Assembly (NCBI GenBank): GCA_030653545.1
Contig: JAURZE010000022.1
Location: forward strand, 372,001-436,000
Length of the DNA stretch: 64,000 bases
Reading direction: 5' to 3'
Source of the DNA: Nitrospira sp.
GTDB taxonomy: Bacteria > Nitrospirota > Nitrospiria > Nitrospirales > Nitrospiraceae
The notes beneath the pieces were generated by a model. It did not search any database. It was not told where the DNA came from and saw only the letters and a list, made by a program, of their open reading frames with translations. This document shows, one piece after another, positions 43,066 through 52,765 of this stretch. Position 1 is the first letter of the stretch. Each line of letters opens with the position of its first letter. The position numbers were made by a program, and so were the translations under genes.

Positions 43066-43863
43066 CTATCGAATCGTGGCGGTGGGAAAGAACGCCGGAA
43101 TCAAGAATGCCGGATAGAATGGGGCAATCGCCATTTGTACGATCGGCATAATCTTCTTGGCGGCCTCCGAGGCATCGCCCAAGTGTTCTCGCGGAACAAA
43201 GATCACGTCATTTTCTTCAAGCGCGACGTTTCTCGACAGATCGCCATACGTAAAGGTTCTGGCCAGATCCGCCGTTACGATGACAGGACGATCCAGTCCG
43301 CCACGTACAATACGGATTTCTTCCAGCAGCGCCGTTTCGTTATAATTCTCCACGGCCGCCAGGGCCTGCAGCACTGTCATGCTTCTCGGCATCGGCACGG
43401 CTCCCGGTTTCCGAACATCGCCAAACACAAACACCCGCTTAATCTTGAGCGACTTCTTCCTGAGCACAACCTGGACTCTGGGATTCCGCATATACGGAAT
43501 GACCTGCTCTTGAATCCTCCCCTCGGCCTGCTGGGCCGTCAGCCCGCTCACCATCACTTCCAAGAACGAGGCTCCAATCAGTCCATTTTCCCGGACGACA
43601 CTCGTAAATTTCTCTTCACCCGCCCCGCGGCGAATGACGATGTCGAGCGTGTCGCCGGGCTCAATCGGCGTCTCCGCCGTGGGTACGGCCTCGTCCGCGT
43701 AGACATCGCCCTTCGGCATCGGGGGCAGCGGTTGCGCCGCAGGACTGATGGCCGAAGGCGGCAGAGATGATTGTCCGGGATTCCGGCAACCCGGCAAGAG
43801 CTGAAGTCCTACCGCAAGAGCGAGAAGGGTCCACCCGATCGATGTCTGATTGCGAATGCTCAT
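43066..43863 (-). CDS. Polysaccharide export outer-membrane lipoprotein (Wza-like)
   Basis: A 265-residue lipoprotein of the polysaccharide export family that forms the outer-membrane conduit. The signal peptide ends with lipobox LLPGC (Cys near residue 26). The polysaccharide-export domain IEPGDTLDIVIRR is followed by SLBB-like repeats with KIKRVFVFGDVRKPGAVPM and a further VALEENDVIFVPREH. It is shorter than E. coli Wza. ATG 43863 has AGGAGGAG upstream. First structural gene of the cluster after HD-GYP. Confidence 0.93.
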   Translation of the reverse strand: MSIRNQTSIGWTLLALAVGLQLLPGCRNPGQSSLPPSAISPAAQPLPPMPKGDVYADEAVPTAETPIEPGDTLDIVIRRGAGEEKFTSVVRENGLIGASFLEVMVSGLTAQQAEGRIQEQVIPYMRNPRVQVVLRKKSLKIKRVFVFGDVRKPGAVPMPRSMTVLQALAAVENYNETALLEEIRIVRGGLDRPVIVTADLARTFTYGDLSRNVALEENDVIFVPREHLGDASEAAKKIMPIVQMAIAPFYPAFLIPAFFPTATIR

Positions 43864-43881
43864 GGCTCCTCCTAATTCCTC

Positions 43882-44901
43882 CTACGCGGCACGCGTCTCG
43901 GGCAACACTTCGACAATATGCATGGACGTTTCGTGACAGAGATCCACTGCCTCTGATTCCCTATTCGTCTGCCCCTCACGATTGCGCTGAACCAGCAAGA
44001 TCGGCCTGAGGGGATAGCGGGGATTTACCTTCGACACAATGCCGACATGACCATCGTTCAATCGCACCGATGTCCCGATCGGATAAAGCGAGAGCTGATC
44101 CACCAACGTCTTGATAAGGCGGGGCTGGAAGGCCTGTTTGTGCTGGACCAACAGCGAGCGCAGCGCCTGATGCGGGGCAACCCGTGCGTGATAGGGCCGC
44201 GGACTCATCATGGCGTCGAGCACATCGGCCAGTCCGATGATTTGCGCAACTTCGGTAATCGCTCCGCCCTTCAGCCGACAGGGGTACCCACTGCCATCCC
44301 ATCGCTCATGCTCTTGAGCGATGGCGGTTGCCAGCCAATCAAAAGGCTCGCCCATCTCGGCCACCATACGGCGCCCTTGCTCGGGATGCGCATGAATGCC
44401 GGACCACTCATCCGCACTCAACGAACCGGGCTTCTCGACGATCTCTTGAGGCAGCAGCCACATGCCTAGATCGTGCAGCAGCCCCGCCATGGCCAATCGT
44501 TGCAGTGCCGCAGAGTCATAGTTGAGTCCCTGGCCGATCTTCACACTGAGAATAGCGACATGAATTGCGTTCGCCACCTGATAGGCCTTCACATTCTCCT
44601 GCATCATGCGCAGAATCAAGTCATCGCTCGTCGCGAGCACCTCGACGAGCGCTTCGGCCAGTCTGAAGCACCGCTCGGTCGTCATCCCGCGGTTTCCACG
44701 AAGATCCTCTCCGATCGCAGCCATGTCCTTGTGCGCACGCCCATACCAATCAACACGGGCATCGGCCTCTCTAAGCGGCACCACGTTCTCCCCCAAAGAC
44801 TTCTTCGTCTCGGATAGCGGGCTTGGCAAGCTTGACCGTCGACCGGTAAGGCCCTCGTGAGGGTCCGGGATTTGGTCGCGCACTAAATCTGAAAGCCGCA
44901 T
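43882..44901 (-). CDS. HD-GYP domain protein with C-terminal extension
   Basis: A 339-residue protein of the c-di-GMP phosphodiesterase family. The HD pair is at residues 143-144 in GLLHDLGMW, with HAHPEQG near 170-176. The GYP loop is HERWDGSGYP (198-207); it is preceded by QE rather than the usual second His, so the first His of the HHE group is replaced by Glu, which may alter metal binding. A C-terminal region of about 85 residues contains YPIGTSVRLNDGHVGIV. It sits at the head of the exopolysaccharide genes, so it may tune polymer production through c-di-GMP; whether it is catalytic is unsure. ATG 44901 has GAGG upstream. Confidence 0.9.
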   Translation of the reverse strand: MRLSDLVRDQIPDPHEGLTGRRSSLPSPLSETKKSLGENVVPLREADARVDWYGRAHKDMAAIGEDLRGNRGMTTERCFRLAEALVEVLATSDDLILRMMQENVKAYQVANAIHVAILSVKIGQGLNYDSAALQRLAMAGLLHDLGMWLLPQEIVEKPGSLSADEWSGIHAHPEQGRRMVAEMGEPFDWLATAIAQEHERWDGSGYPCRLKGGAITEVAQIIGLADVLDAMMSPRPYHARVAPHQALRSLLVQHKQAFQPRLIKTLVDQLSLYPIGTSVRLNDGHVGIVSKVNPRYPLRPILLVQRNREGQTNRESEAVDLCHETSMHIVEVLPETRAA

Positions 44902-44928
44902 GTCGTCGTTCCTCGCGAGCGTGACAGG

Positions 44929-45111
44929 CTAGGACGATTTGCCGGATGGTCGTCGACTATTGGCCACCAGCTTCAATTCAGGTTTTTTCAACTCACGTTC
45001 TAACATCGCCCGAATAAAGCCGCTGGTCGTATAGCCTTGCGATTTCAAGGCATCCAGTTGTTCCTTCAGTTCAAGCGGCAGTTGAATGACAATACGAACA
45101 AGATTAGCCAT
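44929..45111 (-). CDS. Ribbon-helix-helix DNA-binding protein
   Basis: A 60-residue protein with the RHH pattern: a short strand (VRIVIQLP), then ELKEQLDALKSQGY and TTSGFIRAMLEREL, which form the two helices of a CopG/MetJ-type fold, and a basic tail. Solo RHH proteins regulate promoters or act as antitoxins; no toxin gene lies beside it. The ATG at 45111 has GAGGAG 10 bases upstream; the frame is open to 45162. Lies just before HD-GYP, so it may autoregulate the polysaccharide operon. Confidence 0.8.
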   Translation of the reverse strand: MANLVRIVIQLPLELKEQLDALKSQGYTTSGFIRAMLERELKKPELKLVANSRRPSGKSS

Positions 45112-45162
45112 GATGGTCATACTCCTCAGGTCATAGGTTCCCAGAGCATGGGATGTGTGCAC

Positions 45163-45190
45163 ATGCTATGCCTTGCTAGCATTATGACAA
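45163..45190 (-). promoter_or_regulatory. Possible promoter for the RHH gene and polysaccharide locus
   Basis: TTGTCA (45185-45190), a 16-base spacer and TAGCAT (45163-45168) lie about 50 bases before the RHH start. A TGTGCACA palindrome and ATGGGATGTG-type sequence lie just downstream and might be an operator. Both boxes are imperfect. Confidence 0.35.
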
Positions 45191-45344
45191 TAGTGAGGAA
45201 ACTCGCGGACTTGTGATGGGATACCCCAGCATTATGGACAAGAATGGACATAAACAACCATTCCTACGCCATCAATGTACGGAATTGGCTAAGACCCAAT
45301 CTGAGCAGGAGTGGAGGAACCATGTAGGTGGAACAGCTTATTTT

Positions 45345-47876
45345 CTAGAACTCATGCGCCTGCGTCCACACTCGATGCCAGTTGCGCCACTCGCAATCCC
45401 AGAGACACTCTCGCGGTATCACCGGTTGCAACACGAGATCGCGCATTCTCCGCACCTGGATGCCAGAGGTCGAGAGCCGGCCTGTCACGATGATCGCCCC
45501 GTCTCGATCTGTTCTGACCACTTCACTCTCAATGGCTGAATAGGCTTCAACCACGTCAGGAACAGGATGCCCGTATGAATTATGCCGCCCGACCGAAAAT
45601 ACGGCGTAGCGCGGTCGAGCCAGCGCAATCCATTCGCGATCCAACGAACTGCGTGCTCCGTGATGGGGAACCTTAAGCACGGTCACCGGGCTTTGTCCCA
45701 TGACTGTCAGCCGGTGGAGCCCGTCTGTTTCGATATCAGCGGCAAACAAAACACTCTGATAACCGCAGATCAGTTGCGCGACCACAGACTCATTATTGAG
45801 GAATGTCCCGCTAAGACTCTGGATGGAGCCTCCATTGTCGCGCGGCCTGATCGGATTCAGCACCGTAAGTCGGCAGGACTCTCCCCGAACCACTTCATCC
45901 CCGCGTGTCGCAACATAGGCTTGCACGTTCCGCTCTGCCACAGCCTGGCGCAACTCTCTGAAGAGCGGCTCGGATCGCTCAATGCCCGTATGCCAGAACG
46001 CTCCCACATCAAGGTGGCGAATAATCCAGGGAAGCCCGCCGACATGATCCAGTTGCGGATGCGTGGCAATCACATGGTCCAGCCGGCGAATCCCCTGATT
46101 CAGCAGAAAGGGACCTATCACACCGCGCCCCATATCGAACCGCTCAAACCGTCTTCCCCCATCAATGAGCACGGTCTTCCCATCTGGAACTTGAATCAGC
46201 GCACTGTCTCCCTGCCCAACATCCAGAAAAGTGACGCGCCAGCGATTCCCGTCTGCGATCGGAGTCCCAGACAGGATCCACCCACCTAACGCCATCCCCA
46301 CGAGCGCCGTCCCGATGGCCCGGTGATACGACAACCGTATCGTACCCACTATGAGGGGAAGGCCTAGATAAAACACGGCCATACCCCAAAGAGGAGGTGC
46401 GGACACACGCCAGTCGCTCCCTGGGAGCGTCGCACACCAATGCAAGGCATTTACGATCCACTCCAGTAAACGCTCTTGGATAAACGCAAGCGGGAGGTCT
46501 CCGGAAACATTCACAAGCGTCACCAGTGCGGACAGCAGACCGAACGGAACAAGGATCATTCCCGTGAATGGAACGGCGACCAGGTTGGTCGCCAGGCCCA
46601 GCCAGGGCACCTGATTGAAATACCAGGCCACTAGCGGGGTCGTCACCAGTGTCACCGCGGCCCCCAGGATAACCGCCTCTCGAACGTGACGACCCCACAC
46701 TTTCCACTTCGTGCCGGGTTGTTCTTCAGTATTATCCTGGCAAGACGGAGAGGCCACGATCCAGATGATTGCCAGGACTGATAGAAACGACAGTTGAAAC
46801 GAGATATCTCCAATCGCGCGCGGATCGTGCAAGAGAATCAAGCACGCCGCCCCAGCCAGGGCATGCAAGAGATGGCGCTCCGAACCGATCCAAATAGTAG
46901 CCAGCCCCAAGCAAATCATGACCCAGGCCCGCATGGTCGCGAGTTCCGCGCCCGCAAGCAGAGCGTAGAACGTCACGATCAGCCAGGTGCAGAGGATGGC
47001 CACACGAGTCGGCGTGGCAAATCTCGACATTCCCAAAAGCATTAAGGCAGGCAGAACGGTGAGGGCTCGACGGATCGTCCCAAACACCACCACCGCGATC
47101 AGGCCTAAATGCGACCCCGAGATTGACAACAGGTGAATGGTCCCCGTGGTCATGAACCATTCTTGCAAATCCTCCTGGACATACCCCCGCTCTCCGATCA
47201 CGATCCCCAGAAACAGACCGCAGGTCGGCTGGGGTAACGATTGGAGCGCTTTCTCTCGAATGACCCCTCGCCAACGATCGATGTGCCCCCAACCTCTCCA
47301 CCACCAGTTCGGCTCAGTTGCCAACGGAAGCAGGTGAACGGCTTCAGGCCCTGTGACGGTCCCCACGGCTTCGATGTTTTGCCGTTCAACATAGGCGGCA
47401 TAGTCGAATCCTCTGGGATTGAGAGATCCCGTCGGAACGCGCAACCTCGCTCGAAACACAATCTGATCGCCCGCCCGTACGGCCTCCCCAGGGTCTCGCC
47501 AGGTCAGCTTAATCCGGCCCGTAAGCGGTACTCCCTCAGAGCCTGACATGATTTCAACCAACATCGTCTGGCGAGATGGCCCATGCTGCACGAGGCCGAC
47601 AACTCTCCCCGTATACTCCAAGCTTGAAACCGACAAGAGATCATCACGGGCAGAGTCAGCGATCGGCGGCGTCATCGCTGTCCAATAGACCACTCCCAGA
47701 CAGAGGACCGCAGACCACATGAAGCTTTTAGGCTGGTCGATGGCTCCGGCTCGTTCAAGAGCCGAAAGAATCAACATGAATACAAGTAAAACGAAGAGTA
47801 GAGCGATGGGAAAGAATGGAAGGAACGAACCGAGCACAAGCCCGGTGAGAAAGGCGACACAAAGGGATGGCAGCAT
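45345..47876 (-). CDS. comEC: ComEC/Rec2 DNA-uptake channel protein
   Basis: Inner-membrane channel that imports one DNA strand during natural transformation. The 843 residues comprise N-terminal helices, an OB-like periplasmic part, a Competence transmembrane domain (about 215-490) with LLSISGSHLGLIAVVVFGTI, and a C-terminal metallo-beta-lactamase domain with DVGQGDSALIQVPDG and the metal motif ATHPQLDHVGG, where Gln replaces the usual His. TTG 47891 is possible, but the ATG at 47876 has GGGAAGG at a proper distance. It is 27 bases after glmM. A ComEA-like gene is at 12064. Confidence 0.93.
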   Translation of the reverse strand: MLPSLCVAFLTGLVLGSFLPFFPIALLFVLLVFMLILSALERAGAIDQPKSFMWSAVLCLGVVYWTAMTPPIADSARDDLLSVSSLEYTGRVVGLVQHGPSRQTMLVEIMSGSEGVPLTGRIKLTWRDPGEAVRAGDQIVFRARLRVPTGSLNPRGFDYAAYVERQNIEAVGTVTGPEAVHLLPLATEPNWWWRGWGHIDRWRGVIREKALQSLPQPTCGLFLGIVIGERGYVQEDLQEWFMTTGTIHLLSISGSHLGLIAVVVFGTIRRALTVLPALMLLGMSRFATPTRVAILCTWLIVTFYALLAGAELATMRAWVMICLGLATIWIGSERHLLHALAGAACLILLHDPRAIGDISFQLSFLSVLAIIWIVASPSCQDNTEEQPGTKWKVWGRHVREAVILGAAVTLVTTPLVAWYFNQVPWLGLATNLVAVPFTGMILVPFGLLSALVTLVNVSGDLPLAFIQERLLEWIVNALHWCATLPGSDWRVSAPPLWGMAVFYLGLPLIVGTIRLSYHRAIGTALVGMALGGWILSGTPIADGNRWRVTFLDVGQGDSALIQVPDGKTVLIDGGRRFERFDMGRGVIGPFLLNQGIRRLDHVIATHPQLDHVGGLPWIIRHLDVGAFWHTGIERSEPLFRELRQAVAERNVQAYVATRGDEVVRGESCRLTVLNPIRPRDNGGSIQSLSGTFLNNESVVAQLICGYQSVLFAADIETDGLHRLTVMGQSPVTVLKVPHHGARSSLDREWIALARPRYAVFSVGRHNSYGHPVPDVVEAYSAIESEVVRTDRDGAIIVTGRLSTSGIQVRRMRDLVLQPVIPRECLWDCEWRNWHRVWTQAHEF

Positions 47877-47902
47877 GAGCCTTCCCGGCAACGGAACGGC
47901 TA

Positions 47903-49252
47903 CTACGTGAGGTGCGTACGCACAAGGCGCGCGAGATCCTCGGCAACTTCTTTGATCACGCTATCCCGCTCACCTTCGACCATAATCCGGAGAAGCGGTT
48001 CTGTCCCGGAGTAGCGGACCAGAACACGACCGCTCCCGTTCAACCGGCGTTCACTCTCGCGAATCGCACGGTCAAGCTCTGGCACTGACTCCAATTTTGG
48101 CTTCTGCTTGACCTTAATATTGAGCAGAATTTGCGGAACAGCGGACATGGCCTGAGCCAATTCGGAAAGCGGTTTCCCCGTCCGCTTCATCAACGAGATC
48201 ATCTGGAGCGCGGAGATGAGACCATCGCCCGTCGTATTGTGGTCCAGAAAGATGAAGTGTCCGGATTGCTCGCCGCCGAAGTTATAACCTTCAGCAAGCA
48301 TACGTTCGAGAAGATAGCGATCACCCACGGGAGTCCGAAGCAACGTGACGCCCGCTTTGGCCATGCAGAGCTCAAGCCCGAAGTTACTCATGACCGTTCC
48401 GACCAGGGTTTGCTTGGCGAGGAGTCCATTCTGATGCAAGTCCAGCCCCAATGCCGCCATGACATGATCGCCGTCGACAATGGTTCCCTGCTCACACACA
48501 AAGATCGCTCGATCGGCATCCCCGTCAAGCGCAATCCCGATGTCCGCCTTATGACGACGCACGGCTTCCTGCAGTTGCCCTGGATGCACCGCCCCGCATC
48601 CGGCATTGATATTCATGCCGTTGGGCTCGCACCCGATCACCTCGACCTTCGCCCCAAGTTCTCGCAACACCTTCGGCGCCAACTTGTAGGCCGCGCCGTT
48701 GGCGCAATCGACCACTAACTTGATTCCCTGAAAGTCCAGCTCGCGCGGCAAGGAGCGCTTGGCAAATTCAATGTAGCGTCCCTCCGCATCATCGATACGA
48801 AACGCCTTTCCGATTAAATCCGCGGTGGGGCGGAGATGACTGATCTCGTTTGATACGATCAAGTCCTCAATGCGTGCTTCCATTTCGTCCGGCAATTTAA
48901 AGCCATCATTCGAGAAAAACTTAATGCCGTTGTCTTGATACGCATTGTGCGACGCCGATATCACGACCCCCGCATCCGCACGAAGACTCCTGGTTAAAAA
49001 CGCAATGGCCGGCGTCGGCATCGGTCCCACCAGCAACACATCCACACCCATGGAACAGATGCCGGCGGTGAGCGCGGATTCCAGCATGTAGCCAGAGATG
49101 CGCGTATCCTTCCCGATCACGATCTGATGGCGTCCCGCGCGGCGCATAAACAAATGCGCGGCCGCGCGCCCGAGTTGCATCGCCATTTCGCTCGTCATGG
49201 GCTCCAGATTGGCAACCCCGCGAATCCCATCCGTCCCGAATAGTTTACGCAT
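47903..49252 (-). CDS. glmM: Phosphoglucosamine mutase
   Basis: Interconverts glucosamine-6-phosphate and glucosamine-1-phosphate for UDP-GlcNAc. The 449 residues have the family start [13 protein letters not shown], the phosphoserine S101 in [16 protein letters not shown], the metal loop DGDADR (243-248), and near the end [15 protein letters not shown]. The frame is open to 49300, but the ATG at 49252 has AGGAAG upstream and matches the family; it overlaps folP by 8 bases. It feeds cell-wall and probably polysaccharide synthesis. Confidence 0.96.
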   Translation of the reverse strand: MRKLFGTDGIRGVANLEPMTSEMAMQLGRAAAHLFMRRAGRHQIVIGKDTRISGYMLESALTAGICSMGVDVLLVGPMPTPAIAFLTRSLRADAGVVISASHNAYQDNGIKFFSNDGFKLPDEMEARIEDLIVSNEISHLRPTADLIGKAFRIDDAEGRYIEFAKRSLPRELDFQGIKLVVDCANGAAYKLAPKVLRELGAKVEVIGCEPNGMNINAGCGAVHPGQLQEAVRRHKADIGIALDGDADRAIFVCEQGTIVDGDHVMAALGLDLHQNGLLAKQTLVGTVMSNFGLELCMAKAGVTLLRTPVGDRYLLERMLAEGYNFGGEQSGHFIFLDHNTTGDGLISALQMISLMKRTGKPLSELAQAMSAVPQILLNIKVKQKPKLESVPELDRAIRESERRLNGSGRVLVRYSGTEPLLRIMVEGERDSVIKEVAEDLARLVRTHLT

Positions 49253-50117
49253 AATCTTCCTGTTTCGAGGTAAGAGACGCCGCACGTATCGCTGCGGCAA
49301 CCATCACGACATCCTTCATGCTCGCCACATCATGCACTCGAATAATCGAGGCGCCACGATCCACTGCCAGCGCGACAGCCGCAGCCGTTCCCCATTCCCG
49401 ATCCTGCACCGGGCGATCCAGAATTTTCCCCAGAAAGGCTTTTCGCGACACCCCTGCCAGCACAGGACAGCCCAATTGGTCGAATGAGGACAAATGGTTC
49501 AACAATTCCAAGTTATGTATCAGCAGCTTACCAAAACCAAACCCCGGATCAAGCACGATCTGGCTTTTCGCAATCCCGGCGCGCTCCGCAGCGGCGATTC
49601 GCTCGACAAAAAAACTACCTACATCGTTGACTACGCTATCATACCTAGGAGCTTCCTGCATGGTCATCGGCATGCCCTGCATATGCGTCATCACAACTCC
49701 GGCGCCAGACTGCGCCACCACGGCGGCCATGTCAGGGTCGAAACGCAGGGCCGTCACGTCGTTGATGATTGAGGCACCCGCGTCAAGCGCTTCCCGGGCC
49801 ACCCGGGACTTCATCGTATCCACAGAAATCGGCACGGCCGTCCGCTTCATCACCTCATGTAAGACCGGCAGTAAACGATCCATCTCCTCCTGCTCACCGA
49901 CTGGCATGGCCCCAGGCCTCGTCGATTCTGCGCCCAGATCGAGAATATCCGCGCCCTGTGCGACGAGTGCCATCGCCCGTTCGACAGCCTGATCCACCGT
50001 CACATAGCGTCCCCCGTCGGAAAAGGAGTCCGGAGTGACATTCACGATACCCATCAGGAGCGGACAGTCCAGGATTGGAATCAGCCGGCTCTTGGCAAAT
50101 ACGGTATAGCTTTTCAC
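49245..50117 (-). CDS. folP: Dihydropteroate synthase
   Basis: Condenses p-aminobenzoate with a pterin diphosphate in folate synthesis; the sulfonamide target. The 290 residues keep [37 protein letters not shown] and [10 protein letters not shown]. The frame is open to 50210, but the GTG at 50117 has GGAGG with a 6-base spacer and gives the normal N-terminus. Downstream of ftsH by a hairpin-containing gap, and overlapping glmM, so it belongs to the ftsH-folP-glmM-comEC run. Confidence 0.94.
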   Translation of the reverse strand: MKSYTVFAKSRLIPILDCPLLMGIVNVTPDSFSDGGRYVTVDQAVERAMALVAQGADILDLGAESTRPGAMPVGEQEEMDRLLPVLHEVMKRTAVPISVDTMKSRVAREALDAGASIINDVTALRFDPDMAAVVAQSGAGVVMTHMQGMPMTMQEAPRYDSVVNDVGSFFVERIAAAERAGIAKSQIVLDPGFGFGKLLIHNLELLNHLSSFDQLGCPVLAGVSRKAFLGKILDRPVQDREWGTAAAVALAVDRGASIIRVHDVASMKDVVMVAAAIRAASLTSKQEDYA

Positions 50118-50248
50118 CAAAGTCCTCCGGACATACACCGTTCTCACAACGCTGAGCCTGATAGATATCAGAGGCCAGCGCTCCGACCGCGATAAAAGAA
50201 TAGACCGCAATCGGTTGTCGCGTCTATCGGCGTCTATAGAATGACTGA

Positions 50249-50284
50249 TGCCGCGCTTCCGGTGCCCAAACTGGAAGCGCGGCA
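50249..50284 (-). promoter_or_regulatory. 12-bp stem-loop between ftsH and folP
   Basis: A perfect inverted repeat (TGCCGCGCTTCC at 50249-50260 and its complement at 50273-50284) with a 12-base loop lies just after ftsH. No U-run follows on either strand, so it is not a standard terminator. It could stabilise the ftsH mRNA or act as a weak or Rho-assisted stop. Confidence 0.55.
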
Positions 50285-50299
50285 GAAATTTGGAGCAGA

Positions 50300-52111
50300 C
50301 TAGGCAGGTACGGTCTGAGAGGATGACTGCAACAGAATCGCATCGATTTCCGGTGCATCGAGTACTTCTTTTTCAAGCAACGCTTCAGCCAGGGCCTTCA
50401 AGCTGACCATGTTCTCAGTCAGAATCCGCTTGGCACGGTCATAATTCTCCGTCACAAGACGTCGGACCTCAAGATCAATATCCAGTGCAACTTGATCGCT
50501 AAAATCCCGCTTCGTGGCGATTTCACGACCCAGGAAAATCTCTTCTTCTTTCCGTCCGAACGTCAGCGGACCTAGCTTTTCGCTCATTCCCCACTCACAG
50601 ACCATCTTTCTCGCCAGATCCGTCGCCCGTTCAATATCGTTCCCAGCCCCGGTCGTGACATGGTGGAGCACCAACTCTTCAGCGACTCGTCCTCCCATCA
50701 AGATGGCGAGGTTGTTGTACAGGAAGTCCTTTGAGTAATTGTGCCGGTCATCGGTCGGCAACTGCATCGTGACGCCCAACGCGCGTCCGCGCGGGATGAT
50801 GGTGACCTTGTGAACAGGATCCGTTCCTGGCAGGAGCTTGGCCATCAACGCATGGCCCGCCTCATGATAGGCCGTCGTGCGCTTTTCTTCATCGGTAAGC
50901 ATCATGCTCTTCCGTTCGGCCCCCATGAGGACCTTGTCTTTGGCCATTTCAAAATCAACGACCTCGACTTCTTTTTTATTCTGACGGGCAGCCCAGAGCG
51001 CAGCCTCGTTCACCAGATTTTCCAGATCCGCTCCGGAGAAACCGGGTGTCCCACGAGCAATCTTTTCCAATTCGACGTTGGCCGCTACCGGCACCTTCTT
51101 CGTGTGCACCTTCAAAATTTCAGAACGGCCTCTCAAATCAGGCCGATTCACCACGACCTGCCGATCGAACCGGCCAGGCCGCAACAACGCCGGATCCAGC
51201 ACGTCAGGCCGGTTCGTGGCGGCAATCAAAATCACGCCTTCCGTCGTATCGAAGCCGTCCATCTCAACCAGCAATTGATTGAGCGTCTGCTCCCGTTCAT
51301 CGTGCCCGCCGCCTAAACCCGCGCCACGCAACCGTCCTACCGCATCGATTTCATCGATAAAAATAATACAGGGCGCGTGTTTTTTCCCCTGCTCGAATAA
51401 GTCGCGCACGCGTGAGGCACCGACCCCCACGAACATTTCAACGAAATCAGAACCGCTGATGCTGAAGAACGGCACTCCGGCTTCGCCGGCAATCGCCTTG
51501 GCAAGCAACGTCTTGCCGGTTCCCGGAGGACCAACGATCAGAACGCCTTTGGGAATCCTGCCACCAAGCTTTTGGAACTTGCGCGGATCCCTCAAAAACT
51601 CGATGATTTCAAGAACTTCTTCTTTCGCCTCTTCAATCCCCGCCACATCTGAAAACGTGACCTTCTTGCGGTCTTCCGTCAACATCCGCGCTCGACTCTT
51701 CCCGAACGACAAGGCTTTATTGCCCCCGACTTGCATCTGCCGCATCAGGAAAAACCAGAGCCCGAGGAACAGAATGAACGGCCCCCAAGTCACCAAGAAG
51801 GTAATGTACCAAGGACTCTCTTCCGGTGGCTTGACCTCGATCTGCACATCCTTCTCGCGCAAGACCTTCACCAGGTCCGGATAATCCGGCGAAAAAGTCC
51901 GGATCCGCGTCTTGTCTTTCAAGACCGAACTGATGTGATTCCCCTTGATGATGGCCTTTTCGACGTCGCCTTTTTCAATCTTGGCCATGAAGTCGCTAAA
52001 TATCACATCTTCTTCAGGCGCGTGAGTCGGCACGCTGAACAGATTGAACAGCAAAATCATAAACAAGCCGACAACCACCCAAAAGAGCAGGTTCTTCACC
52101 CTGGAATTCAT
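50300..52111 (-). CDS. ftsH: ATP-dependent zinc metalloprotease FtsH
   Basis: Hexameric membrane AAA+ protease that degrades unfolded membrane proteins and regulators. The 603 residues show an N-terminal helix (about 8-25), a periplasmic part, a second helix (about 103-123), Walker A GPPGTGKT (194-201), Walker B IIFIDEID (249-256), the arginine-finger region RPGRFDRQ (311-318) and the zinc motif HEAGH (416-420). The start ATG 52111 has AAGGAG upstream. The hpt stop lies 113 bases upstream, with a possible promoter in the gap. Confidence 0.97.
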   Translation of the reverse strand: MNSRVKNLLFWVVVGLFMILLFNLFSVPTHAPEEDVIFSDFMAKIEKGDVEKAIIKGNHISSVLKDKTRIRTFSPDYPDLVKVLREKDVQIEVKPPEESPWYITFLVTWGPFILFLGLWFFLMRQMQVGGNKALSFGKSRARMLTEDRKKVTFSDVAGIEEAKEEVLEIIEFLRDPRKFQKLGGRIPKGVLIVGPPGTGKTLLAKAIAGEAGVPFFSISGSDFVEMFVGVGASRVRDLFEQGKKHAPCIIFIDEIDAVGRLRGAGLGGGHDEREQTLNQLLVEMDGFDTTEGVILIAATNRPDVLDPALLRPGRFDRQVVVNRPDLRGRSEILKVHTKKVPVAANVELEKIARGTPGFSGADLENLVNEAALWAARQNKKEVEVVDFEMAKDKVLMGAERKSMMLTDEEKRTTAYHEAGHALMAKLLPGTDPVHKVTIIPRGRALGVTMQLPTDDRHNYSKDFLYNNLAILMGGRVAEELVLHHVTTGAGNDIERATDLARKMVCEWGMSEKLGPLTFGRKEEEIFLGREIATKRDFSDQVALDIDLEVRRLVTENYDRAKRILTENMVSLKALAEALLEKEVLDAPEIDAILLQSSSQTVPA

Positions 52112-52179
52112 CCAGATCTCCTTCGTGGGAACGTTAAATCAGAGGAAGATACGTCACATGACACCACTGAATGTGGGTG

Positions 52180-52209
52180 ATGTTAACACAGGGTCGACAA
52201 AAGTGACAA
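52180..52209 (-). promoter_or_regulatory. Possible ftsH promoter
   Basis: TTGTCA (52204-52209), an 18-base spacer and TAACAT (52180-52185) lie in the hpt-ftsH gap, some 70 bases before ftsH. Imperfect boxes; read-through from hpt is an alternative. Confidence 0.4.
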
Positions 52210-52224
52210 CATCAAGTCCAAAGC

Positions 52225-52764
52225 TTACGCCTCTTCATCCGCGAGATCCAAGACGGCCAGATACGGCAAATTTCGATATTGCTGCTGATAGTCCAGTCCA
52301 TACCCGACCACATAATGATCGGGAATCTTGAAGCCCTCGTAATCGACCTGCACCGTGACTTGCCGCCGGTCCGGCTTGCTCAACAGCGTACAGACCTTCA
52401 GCGACTTCGGCTTCTTCTTCGCGAAGGTTTTCAGCAAGTACTGAACGGTCAACCCCGAATCAACGATGTCCTCGACCAACAGGACATCCTTGCCCTTAAT
52501 CGGTTCCGTAAGGTCGGTGACGAGCTTCACCTTCCCCGACGTTTTGGTCTTGCCACCGTAACTGGATACTACGATAAAGTCGATGTGAATCGGAATCCGG
52601 ATGGCGCGAGCCAGGTCCGCGTAAAAGGCATACGCTCCCTTGAGCACCCCCACGAGTACCAAATCTTTGCCTGCATAGTCGGCGCTAATCTGCTTGCCCA
52701 ATTCCCGGATGCGGGTTCGCATCTGTTCCTGCGTCACAATCGGCCGGCCAAACACACGCTCCAT
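52225..52764 (-). CDS. hpt: Hypoxanthine phosphoribosyltransferase
   Basis: Salvages hypoxanthine (and often guanine) to the nucleotide using PRPP. At 179 residues it has the PRPP-binding motif VLLVEDIVDSGLT (94-106) and the purine-specific VVGYGLDYQQQYRNLPYL near the end. The frame is open to 52800, but the ATG at 52764, just after the tilS stop, matches the family start (MERVFGRPIV); GGGAG lies 10 bases upstream. The tilS-hpt-ftsH order is a common bacterial one. Confidence 0.94.
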   Translation of the reverse strand: MERVFGRPIVTQEQMRTRIRELGKQISADYAGKDLVLVGVLKGAYAFYADLARAIRIPIHIDFIVVSSYGGKTKTSGKVKLVTDLTEPIKGKDVLLVEDIVDSGLTVQYLLKTFAKKKPKSLKVCTLLSKPDRRQVTVQVDYEGFKIPDHYVVGYGLDYQQQYRNLPYLAVLDLADEEA

Positions 52765-52765
52765 G

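Noticed and set aside
42178-43770. 530-codon open frame on the plus strand
   Set aside because: It lies fully antisense to the Wzc-like and Wza-like genes, is rich in Arg, His and Gln and has no recognisable domain; it is a composition-driven shadow.
44929-45190. Toxin-antitoxin pair built on the RHH protein
   Set aside because: No toxin-like gene (RelE, PIN or similar) lies on either side; the next gene is an HD-GYP protein.
45213-45539. 108-codon plus-strand frame in the comEC-RHH gap
   Set aside because: More than half overlaps the comEC 3' end antisense, no usable SD and no domain; the gap is better explained as a promoter region.
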